From assembly GCA_032717465.1 (NCBI GenBank), contig CM064657.1, positions 26,819,966 to 26,883,965 of the forward strand: 64,000 bases of DNA, in the 5' to 3' direction. A program made the translations under genes and the position numbers. Numbering within the stretch: position 1 is the first letter of the stretch; each line of letters opens with the position of its first letter. This DNA comes from Coenobita brevimanus (taxonomy: Eukaryota > Arthropoda > Malacostraca > Decapoda > Coenobitidae). Below are positions 12,820 to 25,092 of the stretch, piece after piece. The notes beneath the pieces were generated by a model, which searched no databases, was not told the DNA's origin, and saw nothing but the letters and a program-made list of their open reading frames with translations.

Positions 12820-12902
12820 GGGTTGCAAGAATAGATAAAAAACAACGTCGCCTGATTAATGGGGTTGCAAGAATAGATAAACACAGAGTCGCCTGATTAA
12901 CG
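12820..12902. repeat. Two tandem ~42-bp units ending in TCGCCTGATTAA
   Basis: GGTTGCAAGAATAGATAAA followed by GTCGCCTGATTAA occurs twice in direct succession (12820-12860 and 12861-12902). GCTATATTATATCGTCTGAG just upstream is the right-half core of the foldback family, so this is a local duplication of the terminal part of one such element. Confidence 0.75.
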
Positions 12903-13089
12903 GGGCTAAGACACAGACATATTATACAAGGGGTGCGGCTCCACCTCGTCCCCCTCCAGCGGCGGCCAGGAGTAAATAAGAGGACGCAAGCAAGCCCTCA
13001 GACGATTTGGCCGCAATTCAAACAAACGAGAGGAAATTTGCATAATAGCTTCGTTATGGACGTTAGTAAGACAATTTGTGGCGGGGCGG

Positions 13090-13425
<336 letters not shown>

Positions 13426-13770
13426 AAAACAACCGCACATGAAAAATAAACCGAATGCAGTATTGGCCCATCTCCACAAACCTGCAATATAACTTGAGAG
13501 CTAAATCCGTCTTCCTCATCAATAAGCTCATCCGTCAGTCATTGCTTTCGATAGGTTATGTTGTAGCATATCGACTACCGGAAATGAGATACTTTCGTTT
13601 TCTTTTCACGGTTGTAAATTTCGAAAAAGGACAAGTAAAAAAAAAAAAAAAAAGGATTCTGCGTAACTCATGTTCCATCAATGTCTTATATCTAAAGGCT
13701 GAAACATAATCTTTACTGGTCTTCCTTTTCATTCCCACGACAACACCACAATCAGAGGGATAATGTATAG

Positions 13771-13960
13771 TTTAACCCTTCAGGTTGATGACACATTTTT
13801 CAATTCGTGCTACCACTGTGCAATTCTGTTTACAGTCCCTTGACAGAGGAGGTTCATTAGGACTGTATCTAACCCCTCCAGATCTAAATGTCTATCCCAT
13901 GCTGAACAGAATCATCCAGAGATAGCAAGAATATAAAAAAGCACGTCATCGGGTTGAAGA
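13771..13960. repeat. Foldback-type interspersed repeat, full copy
   Basis: It starts TTTAACCCTTCAGGTTGATG, has CCCTTGACAGAGGAGG and a central ACTGTATCTAACCCCTCCAG, then the right half CATGCTGAACAGAATCATCC, AGATAGCAAGAATATAAAA and CACGTCATCGGGTTGAAG. The two ends are reverse complements (AACCCTTCA..GATGAC and GTCATCGGGTTGAAG). Confidence 0.7.
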
Positions 13961-14584
13961 GAAAACGTGAATCATGTACGGTTCGACTGCAGACACTGGA
14001 TTTGTATACTCTCTTGACAAAAATACGCGATACCTCTGAGTTCTGTTCAAGGGCGAAGAAAAGTCTGAAGTTTGGCTCCTACGTCTTAACGAGCAAACTT
14101 GATGGTCGAGCAGAGAATCCACACACAGCCCGTACGATCAATATATTCTCCCAGTCATAACACGAAGTTCCTACAGAGATACATCATTAACTGCCCGATA
14201 ATATACAGTACAGCACCGAGTTTCCTATGTTTCATGAAGGAATCTAGTGCAAGTCATTCTGTGGTAACGCAGTATCATGAAATTACCTGGCAAGAAGCAG
14301 GTAATTTCACTTAAAATCAATAGAAGTGTGCAGTATTTCCTGATACTACAAACAATAATCATAGTCCACTTGTTTTCACCAGACAGAACTTGTCCATTCA
14401 CACAACTTGAATACTACCGCCGCAGTTGCCGTAGTTGCATGAAATTCGACGGTGGCCTGGTTGCTAGCCATGTCGACTCATCGGTATAACTACACTTGAT
14501 CACCAACTGAACTGAAAGGGGTTAGGGGATCTTTGTCAGGTTAGAACAAACATCAGAGCAGAGAGAGGCGTGTCGGGTACTCAC

Positions 14585-14804
14585 TCTGGGTGCAGTCTGG
14601 TCCAGCGAAGCCCGGGTGACACTGGCAGGACCCAAGGATACAGTCACCATTACCAGAGCAGCCGCGGGGACAGCCCTCCGTGTACTCAGAAGACACAGCC
14701 CCGCTCAGTGTCACTTCCTGGGGGTCACCGTCATCGTTGTACAGACTCAGGAACCAATGTCCTTGTTCCAGGTACTTGGTCAGTGTCTGTGGCTGCGTCG
14801 GTGC
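14585..14804 (-). CDS. Ten-m: Teneurin exon C: end of pre-EGF region plus first EGF-like repeat (partial CDS)
   Basis: This 220-nt internal exon encodes 73 complete residues plus one base. Teneurins are single-pass type II adhesion receptors acting at the neuronal and muscle surface, with an extracellular run of EGF-like repeats. Visible here: HWFLSLYNDDGDPQEV (residues 16-31), a teneurin hallmark just before the EGF array, then one EGF unit with six cysteines at residues 45, 49, 55, 60, 62 and 71 (C-x3-C-x5-C-x4-C-x-C-x8-C, including CSGNGDC and CHPGFAGPDC). The acceptor is a pyrimidine-rich CTCCTTCCTCCCACAG before 14804 and starts at a codon boundary, matching exon B's phase-0 donor. The donor is A|GTGAGT after 14585, leaving phase 1, usual between EGF repeats. 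EGF2 was not found in the remaining 14.6 kb. The teneurin call is firm; Ten-m versus Ten-a is not certain. Confidence 0.93.
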
Positions 14805-15246
14805 CTGTGGGAGGAAGGAGGGTGCCAGGTCAGCCAGAAAAGCCGGGGCGGTCAGGTGATGCACTGTGCTGGTGAGGTAGCAGTGAGGGTGTGGGATGTT
14901 GTGTGTGTAAGTGAAGAAAGACTGCAAGTAGTAGTTTAGATGTATATGAGGTGTTGGTACTGAAGACTGAGTAGTTCTTTGCACAGTGTGTCTGAGATGT
15001 ATGTCCGTGTTGATGCTGAGGACTAGGTAGTTGTTTGTATAGTGTGTTTATACTGATAGGTATGTGATACGAGAGCGACTGATATGCAATACTGTGTGCT
15101 TGGTAGGACAGGCAAGATGCATGTATAGAGATTTGTGCAGGTGAATCAATAAGCAATATAAATTAAAATAAACCTGCATAAACTGTGTATAAAACGACAG
15201 CGGTGAGCACCCACTCAGTGTGTTCAGGTGCTGGCTGGCATAAAAA

Positions 15247-15357
15247 AAATCACAGCCGAGTCTGAAAGTTGCACTTAACTTCTTTTATCTCATTGTATAT
15301 GGCATCGAAAATCACAGCTGAGTCTGAAAGTTGCACTTTACTTCTTTTATCTCATTT
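15247..15357. repeat. Tandem duplication, 62-bp period
   Basis: AAATCACAGC(C/T)GAGTCTGAAAGTTGCACTT followed by ACTTCTTTTATCTCATT occurs twice, starting at 15247 and 15309, with about three differences over 50 bp. Confidence 0.88.
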
Positions 15358-18280
15358 ATATGCTCTCCTCTCACTTTATGATCGGATGAAAGTGAGATAA
15401 TGCGTAGGTTCATATATAATGGCAATGTACACAGACGGATGGACAAAAAACAACGGATTCTGAAGATCAGATTACCATCATAAATTCACCTTCTTTCTAC
15501 TTAGGAACTAAAGTGAAAATGCACCATTCATCATTTCCAGAATATGATTTTCATACCATACGATGTCTGTAATCTCTGAGAAGCAAAATCACTGAACTAT
15601 TCAAGTCGACCAATCAAATGTTGGTGGTGCTTTCCGTGGTTAACCAACACTTTATTAATATGAGACGGCGGACAGACAAAAACAGGACACAAATTTTAAG
15701 GAAACGATAGCGGAAGAGATCCACCAATCTTCGACAACAATAACGACTGGCTACGAAAGCGATAATATGAATTATTATTAGAACAGATTTAGATGAACAG
15801 GTGATCTACCTGCCTACCCGTTTACCTTCCTATCTATCTATCTATCTATCCATAACATTGTAGAGGATAAACGTTTGCATAACACGGAAAGAAGGGGCCA
15901 GTTGGGTTTACTTGAATTACGAAAAGTAAAATACACAGTGCAGTGTGGTAGTCACAGAGAAATTCAAAATAGAAGACATGATTAAAAAAGGAAGACGAAG
16001 ACTAAATAAAAATGAGTTACAAGAAACTGGAGACGAACAACGAAAGAGCACACGAAATATTAAAGCGGTTAACATCTGGTGCCACCTGTGCCGAACCACT
16101 TCATTCAAGATGTTCATACCAAAAGTGTAAAATCTGTAATGTCAATAACTGCACAACACCGCAAATCTGTAAGGTTAATACGATCCAGTGTATATCAGCC
16201 AAAATATTTCATAATTATACTCGGCTGTTAATTAAAATAACGGTATTTTAAAGTGCTAATAATGAGCATATCTTGATGTCAGTAACAACAGAAGGAAAAA
16301 TACAAAATTAACATGTCCCTTCTTTAAGCAGCAGACTTAAAAATGCCGGAGTACTGCATGAGGAAGTTAATTACAAGGAGAGACTAATTTACCAGTTCAT
16401 TTTATATCTCGTACGAATACTGACAAATAGGCTACACAAGAAGTAAAAATATTGAATAAAGCAAGAACCCATGTTGACTTGAAAAAAGGAGGGTAAAGAT
16501 AATACGCAGGAGTGAGAGGGGGTTAAAAGAAAGACTTGAGAATGGTTCGATGTAGTGAGTACAAAATGAATACAAGGACGATGAACTGATGGCTCAATCG
16601 TGGCAACAGGACGCTGGAGCAAGAACAAAAATTGAAGTGAGAAAATATTAGAAGTGAGTCGTTATAAGAGTAAAGAGCAATGAAAAATGAGAAGGGATGA
16701 AGAAATGATAAGTCCAAAAGTTACAGGAAAATTGCAGACGGGTGCATAAAGTGTGATGCGTTCTGGGCAAGTTACTGATGAATTAAACTCGTTGAGAATG
16801 ATGGTTGACAAAGCAATCATGCGTGTGAGTGTGTATGGAATAATAATAATGACATTATATTATCGCCACTGCAGTCAATAGTTAAGGCCATAAAGGTCCT
16901 TGATGTGAAGTTTCTTAACCGGAGGGACTAAACGAAGTGATTAGTTTTTATTTATTTTATTTATAAAACCAGAAATAATAATTAAAAAAAAAAATAATAA
17001 TAGTAATAATAATAGTCATCATCATCATCATTGCTGCTATTATTATTTTTTTCTATTCTTTTAAATCTCTGACACAACAGGCCTTTTCTGGGAGAGGAGT
17101 GAGATACAAAGGGACAGACCCACTAACCTTTATCCCGCCAAGTTTCGAGACTACAGGGGTCTCCAACAAAGACGTGCCTTGAGAAACGCTTGTTTGACAG
17201 CGGCAGACCAGCAAAGCAACTATGGAAAGATTTTACCCAGGAAATACTTAATTCAGATTTCAGTCCTACCAATATCGCCACCAGGTGTGTGTGTACTGCA
17301 TATGAAGAGTCAGGAACCAAAGTTAGCCCAATGTTTCCCCTTTTCTACTATTCTCTTTCTTCTGATGGCTAATATTCCTAAGCCAAGAGAGGTTTGGCAC
17401 GCCGCTCCCCCCATACATTATTTTCTCTGATATGATGCGTCAAGGAGGACACTGACGGACATGCCTTAAGTATGAAGCACACGCAGCAGACTAGAAGGCA
17501 GCCTTTTGTCCCTCGCTGTACCTGTGTATACCTTGTCACGTTAACCCTCCCTCCCCCCACCCACTCCGTTCACTATGTAAACCCAAGGCAGCGCCAGCCT
17601 GTGTGCCTAATGTCTGACAGCGTCCCAGGAATACCGTCATCTTGCAACTTTTGTCCCGCCTCCCGTCCAAAGGGAGTTGGGCTCATTTTTCCCTTCCCTT
17701 GTAAGAGCGGCGAGTCTCATCTTTGGCGGCCTCATCAGTCTTGCTTATGGGAAACTTGAATGGATTCCCTCTCAAATTAATCTTGCCTCAACACATGCGT
17801 CCACCTTCGCTAACATGCAGGAGGGTATTCAAGGCGGGGAGGTTGGCTGATGTTGGGGTGAAACTTTGTGACGTATTCGTATTTAATGTTAATTGTTATG
17901 TCACTTATTAGTATCACCCTTACTATCATTTTGTTGTTATTACCTTTATTATCATTATGACTACTACTACAGTACTATTATTGTTAACATTTGTTATATA
18001 GTATTAGATCCTATTAACAGTTTCAGTATGTTCATTATTATTACTTTTCATATCACCGGTATTAAGTTTTACCTAACAATTTATTCTCTACCACTTTTGA
18101 ACATACATCAAGGAGTTTTCTGTATACTTTATTTAACAATTTATTTTCTACCACTTCTGTGTATAGATTAAGGGATTTTCAGCAAGCTTTCCTCTCGACC
18201 GCTCTGGGATTCTCTTTGATACCTCGACATTTGGCTCCTTTCTGAACACTCCACTCAGAAACCAAACACTCGTAACATCT

Positions 18281-18455
18281 GGATTCCTATGATGTCTTTT
18301 TTTCCCTTTATTCTTGCTATCTCAACACGATTTTATTCAAGTTAGAATGGATCCTGAACAGGAGGGGTTGGACAGAGCCGTCATTAATTCCATCACTTCA
18401 ATGACACTTTCCTAAGCTCAGTACAATGTCTGGAAATAAAAAAAACATAGGCAAT
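18281..18455. repeat. Foldback-type interspersed repeat, full but diverged copy
   Basis: The left half has TTTATTCTTGCTATCTCAAC, ACGATTTTATTCAAGTTAGA and GAACAGGAGGGGTTGGACA. The right half has TCACTTCAATGACACTTTCC, TAAGCTCAGTACAATGTCTG and GAAATAAAAAAAACATAG. The symmetry is the same as in the other copies. Confidence 0.6.
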
Positions 18456-18459
18456 GCTA

Positions 18460-18903
18460 CGCTGTTGCAACTCTCCACTTGACCAAGCACATACCTCCTC
18501 AACCTCCCTGCACACCTAACCAAGCGCACAACGCCCCCTCCCCCCGTATAACACAGGCATTAAAACATAATAATAAAGTCAGTAATATGGAACAGAGAAG
18601 TGTGACAGGAAGTCAAAAAAAAAAAAAGAAAAAAAAAAACACCGTCATCATCACTATCACCACAATCACCATCACCACCACCACACCACCACCATTATCA
18701 CTGCCACCACCATCACTATCATCATTACCACAATCACCATCACCACCATCATTACCACCACCACCATCATCATCATCATCAACGTTACACTGTTGCAACC
18801 CTCCATCTGACCAATTACATACCCCCAAACTCCCTGCACAGCTAACCAAACGCATAACGGCCTCCATCCCCCTCCCCCCTGTCTCTGTATAACACAGAGA
18901 CAG
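18460..18903. repeat. Direct repeats flanking a CAT/CAC trinucleotide array
   Basis: About 85 bp at 18460-18552 (CTGTTGCAACTCTCCA, then CTCCCTGCACACCTAACCAA, then GTATAACACAG) recurs at 18783-18900 (CTGTTGCAACCCTCCA, CTCCCTGCACAGCTAACCAA, GTATAACACAG). Between them are an A-rich tract at 18616-18640 and an imperfect (CAT/CAC/ACC)n array at about 18642-18782. Confidence 0.8.
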
Positions 18904-18910
18904 CAGGTCG

Positions 18911-19196
18911 TACTGAAATCTGTGAAAAACTATTTCTTTTTATTTTTTCATTATAAAAAAAAAAACTTTAGACGCAGCATTGTACCTATGAAAAGGTACA
19001 CACATAACTATGTGAGATTTCATGCCTCTAAGGTGATTTGTGGCTTGAGATTACTTGCTCAGGTCGCGCTGAAATCTGAGAAAAATTATTTGTTATTTAT
19101 TTTAAAAAATACTTAAGACACAGCATTCTAACTATCAAAAGGCACAAGTTCACTAAAAGACACATAACAATGTGAAATTTCATGATTCTATGGTTA
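18911..19196. repeat. Direct repeat of about 155 bp (two diverged units)
   Basis: CTGAAATCTGTGAAAAACTA at 18914 recurs as CTGAAATCTGAGAAAAATTA at 19069. Each is followed by an A-rich run, GACGCAGCATT/GACACAGCATT, AAAAGGTACA/AAAAGGCACA, ACACATAACTATGTGA/ACACATAACAATGTGA and TTTCATG. A short palindrome CACATAACTATGTG sits within the unit. Confidence 0.8.
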
Positions 19197-19340
19197 ATAC
19201 TTTCTGAGAGTTGTTCCTGAAAACGAAAATCTCTAAGCGCATCCACCCAACTCTATGGACGGACCCCAGTGATAACAATACCCTCCTCTGACTTTGTCAG
19301 GTGGAGGGCAAAAAGGCAATATACGTTCAGGGGATAAAGG

Positions 19341-19553
19341 AGTTAACTTCTTTACGACGAGGGCGTTTTATATTTTATTTTTGCTACCTCCAGCTGCTTC
19401 TGTACAACTCTGGGGAAATTTCTCTCGGTGAATGGGTAAAAATCAGTGCCCATTAAACTCCCTTACTATAAAGTATTTCACTAAAGCTTAATAAAATCTT
19501 CAGGGTGTAGCATCACAGTATTTAAGAATGACGTTCTCGGGTTAACGGGATTA
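19341..19553. repeat. Foldback-type interspersed repeat, full copy
   Basis: Begins AGTTAACTTCTTTACGACGA with TATTTTTGCTACCTCCAGCT. The centre is GTGCCCATTAAACTCCCTTA. It ends with TAAAGCTTAATAAAATCTTC, AAGAATGACGTTCTCGGGTT and AACGGGATTAA. A further half copy follows at 19600-19765 (AACTTCTTACCCC, and CACTGAAGGGGTTAGG). Confidence 0.68.
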
Positions 19554-20134
19554 ATATAGCGGCATCCGGGGTCACACTGTTAACTTCTTACCCCTTTTTG
19601 CAGTAAGAATAAAATAAATAGACTACTCGCACTGCTGGGGTTAGTGAAGATGATTAAGCCCTTTCATATAGAGCCTTACCAAAGAATGAAATCGTCTGGT
19701 GGTAATTAACACAAAATTGCCTGGTGGAAGTTGCGATATAATAGTCATCGCACTGAAGGGGTTAGGTTGTTTGTAGCGCCATCATTACAAGGCTTTCCCC
19801 TAAGATGAACGATTGTCTGGCAGTATAAAGAATAAGATACAAAAGAAACCCACGTACTGAAAAGGTTAATCCGGTGGACAATCATTTTTTTTTTTGTAAA
19901 TTTCCTATCGTAATTAAGGTTTAATTTTGCAGGAAGGACAAGGAGAGGGAGTCCATAATCACACCATAATTCTTGTTCGGCCACCAAAAACAAGTTTAGT
20001 AACGAGACGATAATTATCGCCCATTCCTGGACAAAACACTGTCTTTTTTAGTCTTGAACATTACATTACTTATTTCGTTTCGTTTCGTTTATAAGGGCTC
20101 CAACATGCTTGCATGCGTCGGCCTTGGTAGTTGG

Positions 20135-20254
20135 TCACCTTATGGCGGCTCTCCGTGGTGCTCGATCTCTAGCCACGGCCCTATTCAGTCCCTTGTCCCT
20201 GAGAATACACACTTTGACCTCGTCCCAGATCTTTTTCGGTCTGCCTCTCGCAAC
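20135..20254 (-). mobile_element. Non-LTR retrotransposon tail fragment (C-terminal 39 codons)
   Basis: On the minus strand an open segment with no recognised start reads VARGRPKKIWDEVK, then VCILRDKGL, then AVARDRAPRRAAIR and a stop at 20137-20135. The GRPKKxWDEV motif followed by KDLxxxGL..DRxxWRRxI is typical of the extreme C-terminus of reverse transcriptase polyproteins of LINE-type elements (family knowledge). No upstream RT motifs remain next to it, so this is a 5'-truncated relic. Confidence 0.7.
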
Positions 20255-21399
20255 CCCCAACGTTAATACTTATTTATTTATTCATACAGTATATCTGTTC
20301 ATTCATTCATTCACTTATTTTTATGCTGAATGTCATCCCAAACACATTCCCAAGCTATTTCATGAATTTCAGCGCTGAACATACATTATCCCACGTTCTT
20401 TCGTAAACACCATCCTTGAACATTACATTCTTCCAAATTCCTTCGTGAATCGCATCCTTGAACATTACAATATCCCAGGCAATGATGTGATTCCCACTAC
20501 AATATTAAAGGTACATCACAAATTCCTTGCCTATACAATAAGTTACATTATCCTGCTTTATCCTGAACACTACATTATATTACTTCAGTCTTGGACATCA
20601 CATAATTTTGTTATTTAGCTAATCTCGTTTTTATGGGTGAATCTTAATCCTTGAATATCACATCATCCCTAAGCATTTTGCAAACCTCATCCTCGAATTT
20701 CGTATTAGCACAATATATTCACAAATCTCCTCCTTGAACATAACTTTAACCTTTAGTGAACCCCTGTGTCAGTGAGGGAAGAGGCAGCCCAGGTGTGGCG
20801 GCGGGACTGTAGGTAAGTTATGTCTGCCGATCAATACTATCGTGCAATTAATGGGCTCTCAAGGCTGCTGCGGAGCCAAAAGGAATAGATGAATTACTCG
20901 AAGGTTGAAGAAAGGAACGACAGGACTCCTTGTGTGTTTCAGTCACAGAAAGAACGGAACAATTACACTATTTGAGTGTTTATGAGCCTGTAGGAAAACA
21001 CCAGTTGAACTACCTGGCTGCTGAAGAAATTAACAGCATAATAAAAATAACTTCACTTGGTTTAGTTATAGAGGGAAATCGCTGGAACGGAACAACTGAC
21101 GTGCCTGTCCAGTATGTTTACTGGACAGCCAGCGTGAACGAACCACTTCAACTACAAGTATGTTTAATAAGTTGTAGGAACTGAAAAGCTGAACTACTCA
21201 GATACTGAGGCAACAATTCGCTGGAAATTAATAACAGAACCACTTGTATGCTGAAGCGATAGAAAGAAATAGTGGAAGGCGATCGCATACCTCAAAATAC
21301 GTTTAAGGACGGGCTTGTCGGACTAGAACAGCAGGGGTGTTTGTATGTTTAGGCAAATAAAAGACTTTGCAAAAGCGAAATAGCTGAACTACTTCAGTG

Positions 21400-22705
21400 T
21401 TTAACTACTATCTGTACGGTGTCGTCTTTCTTTTCTATTTTTACTGCCTCACACAATTTTGTTCATCTTACTACAGAAATGAATTGTCAATGAAATCCTA
21501 CAGCCAGCTGTCATTAATGGAAACTATTCTGACCCCTTTACATGGAGAAGTCTCTTCAAAGTTGAATAAAATCGTCTAGTGTTGACTAGAATATAACAAA
21601 ATAAATCCTCGCGCTGACCGAGTTCACCCCACCAACCCAGGAACGTCTTTCCTAAGCCTGGTAAAACTGTCTGATGTTTTAGCTGGAATGAATTATACAT
21701 TACGTCCTCAAGATGACGGGGTTAAGGCGGACTTTGTGAGAATGAAAGAGTACAGGTATTTGTGTGTTGAAGAAAGGGCTGGCGGGAGTTACCAGAACTA
21801 TTTGTGGGTTTAAGGAAATGAGAGACCGCGGGAACTCAGCACCATAACTGTTTGTGTATTTGAGCAAGAGTCGCCGGGAGTTGAGTAGCTTTTTACTATT
21901 TAATTAGCGAGTTAACTTATTCTTTTAACCTTCGAAACGTTGCGGAAGAGTTGGTGTGAGACGGAAGAACTAGTGGAATGTGTGTCGACTCCACCGCGAT
22001 GAGTCCTTCCTGAGATAAATAACTCAATTCGAATATGATCATAATCATCAGACTTGAGGGAATAATGAAGTTTTGCTTTTGATTATTTAGGCCTGAGTGA
22101 TCCTTGTTAAGCTGAGTAAAATCGTCCGGGGCAAGCCAAAAGAGATGAAACAGCAGAATTACTAGTATTTTAAAGAAGAGCTCGCGGTTTAGGAGGATGT
22201 GAAGGAATTTTGCATTCCTAGACTCCTCGGATACTCAGCTAATTAAAATCGTCTGGAATAAGCAGGAATAGAACACTAGAGTCGTTCCGATCATGAGAGG
22301 GTTAATGATGTCAGTATTAACACATCAGGTTCCTATAATTCACCCTTAGCTGAATAAAATAGTCTGGCGTTGGGAGGAATAGAATTCGAGAGTTGTCCTG
22401 ACCATGACAGCGTTAAGTCTGTGTAATACTTGTCCAAACACATATATAGTTATACCGCTGAGTTATAGAAACAGACTGGCTCATATACCGTAAGTTCCTA
22501 ACCCTTGAATTACATAACGCAAATCACCGGGTTATGCTTGCTGACTTCCAGATGATTTAATTCAGCTTAGAAAAGGCCTCTCTTATTGCAGGTGTTACTA
22601 AGGGCTACATCTAACCTCTCTAATTAGATACATCGCTTCAGATCTGAATAAAATCGTCCGGGGATGAGAAGAAAAAAAAGCCGTCTTCTTAGTGAAGGCG
22701 TCAAG
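21400..22705. repeat. Cluster of foldback-family full and half copies
   Basis: Right-half cores recur: GTTGAATAAAATCGTCTAGT (about 21562), AAGCCTGGTAAAACTGTCTG (21654), GCTGAGTAAAATCGTCCGGG (22113), CAGCTAATTAAAATCGTCTG (22235), GCTGAATAAAATAGTCTGGC (22352) and CTGAATAAAATCGTCCGGGG (22645). Each is followed by a purine-rich AGGAATAGAA-type stretch and then a G-rich end such as GATGACGGGGTTAAG or GAGAGGGTTAATGATG. A full foldback with both halves spans 22520-22705. Most other members here are half units in one orientation. Confidence 0.7.
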
Positions 22706-23355
22706 AGAATAGCTGTTGTGCAGTTGTGGAGGTAAGGTGAAGAGAAGTGAGGTGCTGCAACGGTTCAGTGCTACGTGGTTGTGAGAGTTTAGTTATACTC
22801 TGTCCACTTCAGCTTGGCCTAAAATCGCTATCTCCATACTTTGAATGCTGAGATGTAACACGAGATGAACACCAGAATATTGTGCTACTCCCGAAGCAAC
22901 ACTGAATGGATGTACAACCATAGTATTGTCTAATACTGCCATGAAGCTACATAAAATAGCTGTAAATGTACGAAAATCTCCGCCAAGCTAAGGTGGACGA
23001 ATTGTAAACAATGTATTGTTTTCATGTTGTGGGAACCTGGCAGTCTTTAGAGATTGGGTACCAATAACTGTTCCTTATTTTTAGTTAGGTTAACAACATG
23101 GTGCTAAGTGATGAGATTTAAATTACTGTATGATGTGAGGGAGGGGGTATCACTTTCAGTAATACATACAATAGTGCTCCTAATTAACAATTAAATCTAA
23201 ATTTAAACCAAGAAGAAACAGCATTACTAAAGTGCAGATGCAAATATATGTCTCACTTCCAAAATGAATGATGATAAATACTTTCTGCACTGCGGCTGCC
23301 TCGCTACCCAAAACTACCTTTACAACAACAAAAATGGAACGTTGCTTACAATTAC

Positions 23356-23642
23356 CTTGGAGGCCCTCGGAGACCTGCCCGTTCCTGTTTTGTAGCCGCT
23401 GAGGACCTGCAGGAAGTCGTAGGAGGTGTGTGTGGGGAGCGCGTTCCTTCGTCCATACACTCCAATAGACGACCCACGTGGAATGGACACCTCGAACCGG
23501 ACGTAGGCGGACTCAGACTGGTAAAACTGCATGTTCCAGTAGCCGTAAGGCGGGATGACGTCCTCCAGCTGCTGGCCCAGTTCCATCATCTTGAATGTGG
23601 TGCCGTCCGGAGGGATGGTCTTATCGGGGCGCTTCTGGTGCT
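23356..23642 (-). CDS. Ten-m: Teneurin exon B: conserved pre-EGF extracellular region (partial CDS)
   Basis: This 287-nt internal exon has two bases completing a split codon, then 95 codons. The segment lies outside the membrane, between the stalk and the EGF array of teneurins. Motifs in order: PPDGTTF (about residues 9-15), YWNMQFYQSESAYVRFEV (about 32-49), SIGVYGRRNALPTHTSYDF (about 55-73), VLSGYKTGTGRS (about 76-87). These are strongly teneurin-like. The acceptor TTCCCACAG precedes 23642 and gives AG as the first two bases, which completes the G left by exon A to a GAG codon; an alternative AG two bases later would break the frame. The donor is AAG|GTAAT. Splicing A-B-C keeps one frame with no stop. 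The paralogue (Ten-m versus Ten-a) is not settled from this exon alone. Confidence 0.94.
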
Positions 23643-23819
23643 CTGTGGGAAGGCCAGGGGACTCATGAACATGATTACTTTACATGCTGCGAGCAGCTTA
23701 ACTTAAGTTATCCACACAACAGAAACATTAACAGCCAATCTCACACTACCCACTTCAAGGCGAAGTGGTCTGAGGTTAAACTACTTTAGTCCCTTCGTGA
23801 CATTACATAAAACTCCCAA

Positions 23820-23900
23820 CCACCTCCAGTGAATCGAATCCACTCATGTTGGTAGGGTCGTGACTCCGATTGGGACATCCTAACCAAGAGACCACCAACT
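23820..23900 (-). mobile_element. tRNA-derived SINE-like fragment
   Basis: On the minus strand TGGTCTCTTGGTTAGGATG resembles a pol III A box and TGGATTCGATTCACTGG a B box, about 45 nt apart. No cloverleaf acceptor stem was found, so it is read as a tRNA-derived repeat rather than a tRNA gene. Confidence 0.5.
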
Positions 23901-24751
23901 GCATTTATGCGGTAGAACCTGCTTAAATTACAAGTGAAAAAAAAACTTGTAATGTCCAGTGACAATACTGATGATATATTTCACAGGCAGTGGTGTTACA
24001 AGATGCACTCGAAATTACTGCAATGTTCATGAGTCCTGCGCTTAAAAAAAAAATGACACTGATTGTATCAATGACAAAATAATAAAGATCTAGATCTTAA
24101 TAATCTCGATATTCAGAGGTAGGTGTGTGGAGCAGAGGGCAGGCCAGACACCGTAGTCCCAAAAGAAAGCTGAGGGAGCGCAGCTTTAGATTGATGTTTG
24201 CGTCTGACAACTCGGCCAAAGTTTTAATAGGTGTTTGTTCTCCGGAAAGATTCGGCGCGACCTGGAGGATTTGCCAGAGAATTTGAACTCTTGTGTGGAA
24301 CTACTTGTGGCCTTAACCTCGTCCCAACGGTTGCCCTTTCATTGTGATTTTTCAGGTTGCTCGAAAGATATTCTAGACATATAATTCCCAAACGAGTATG
24401 CTTTGCTCTTGAAATTCTTGTTACAGTTTGTTGTAGTTGATGAAATTTTGGTTGTCGTGTAGCTGATGATATTACAAAGTAATGCAGAGCAATGATCAGC
24501 TCTGATACAACTCATATGCCTGACAGAAAAGTAACACATTGGAAGAAATACTAGTTGCATTTCCATGGCAAGCAGCAACAATGGATTTTAACATATTTGC
24601 AATTTAAACAGATCCCCAAAGCAGGTGACTGTTATTAGAAATCACTATGAATTTCGCATTTTCTGACTAAAATATTCGTTCTAATTTTGTTGTCAAGTGT
24701 CTGGCACCTGTGTGTGTGAAAGCAATGTACTGTATATGCCAGCATTCATAT

Positions 24752-24940
24752 ACACCTTGGATCCGGTGACGCATTTTTTTAAATTTTCATTCTTGCTTTC
24801 TCCAGACAATTTTTCTCAAATTAGAGAAAGACATGTTGAAGGGGTTAAGGAGACTGTCTCTAACCCCTTCCCACCAAAACCTATCTTAAGTAATATAATC
24901 ATCATAATACAAAAAACATCATCTGACCGCAGCGTTTAAG
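24752..24940. repeat. Foldback-type interspersed repeat, full copy with short central palindrome
   Basis: Left half: GGATCCGGTGACGCATTTTT and TTCTTGCTTTCTCCAGACAA. Centre: AGGGGTTAAGGAGACTGTCT CTAACCCCTTC, a near-perfect palindrome. Right half: TAATATAATCATCATAATAC, then CATCATCTGACCGCAGCGTT and TAAG. Confidence 0.7.
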
Positions 24941-25092
24941 CTTCGGTGAGCTTAAAAATACTGCCCCAAGAAATCCGCCAGACGTATCTTCTCGTCAGCT
25001 GTGGAGGCTTACTGGCACCTCTTCCTTATCTGCTTATTTCTCTATCGGGCGCGTTATGTTTTGTGTGTTACGCAATCTGTGTCGACATCAAT

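Larger units (their letters stand above)
14805..23355 (-). other. Ten-m: Teneurin intron between exons B and C (8,551 bp)
   Basis: Bounded by donor AAG|GTAAT at exon B (GT at 23355-23354) and acceptor CCCACAG before exon C. Phases agree (0/0). It contains a 62-bp duplication, trinucleotide and direct repeats at 18.3-19.2 kb, a LINE tail at 20.1-20.3 kb and a dense series of foldback-type half copies at 21.4-22.7 kb. Stretches 15360-18270 and 20400-21390 look unique or AT-rich, with only small (TCTA)n and (AAT)n runs (15829-15850, 16990-17030). No exon was recognised inside. Confidence 0.8.

Noticed and set aside
23640..23640. Alternative acceptor two bases downstream for exon B
   Set aside because: It would leave the split codon from exon A incomplete and shift the frame away from the teneurin motifs.
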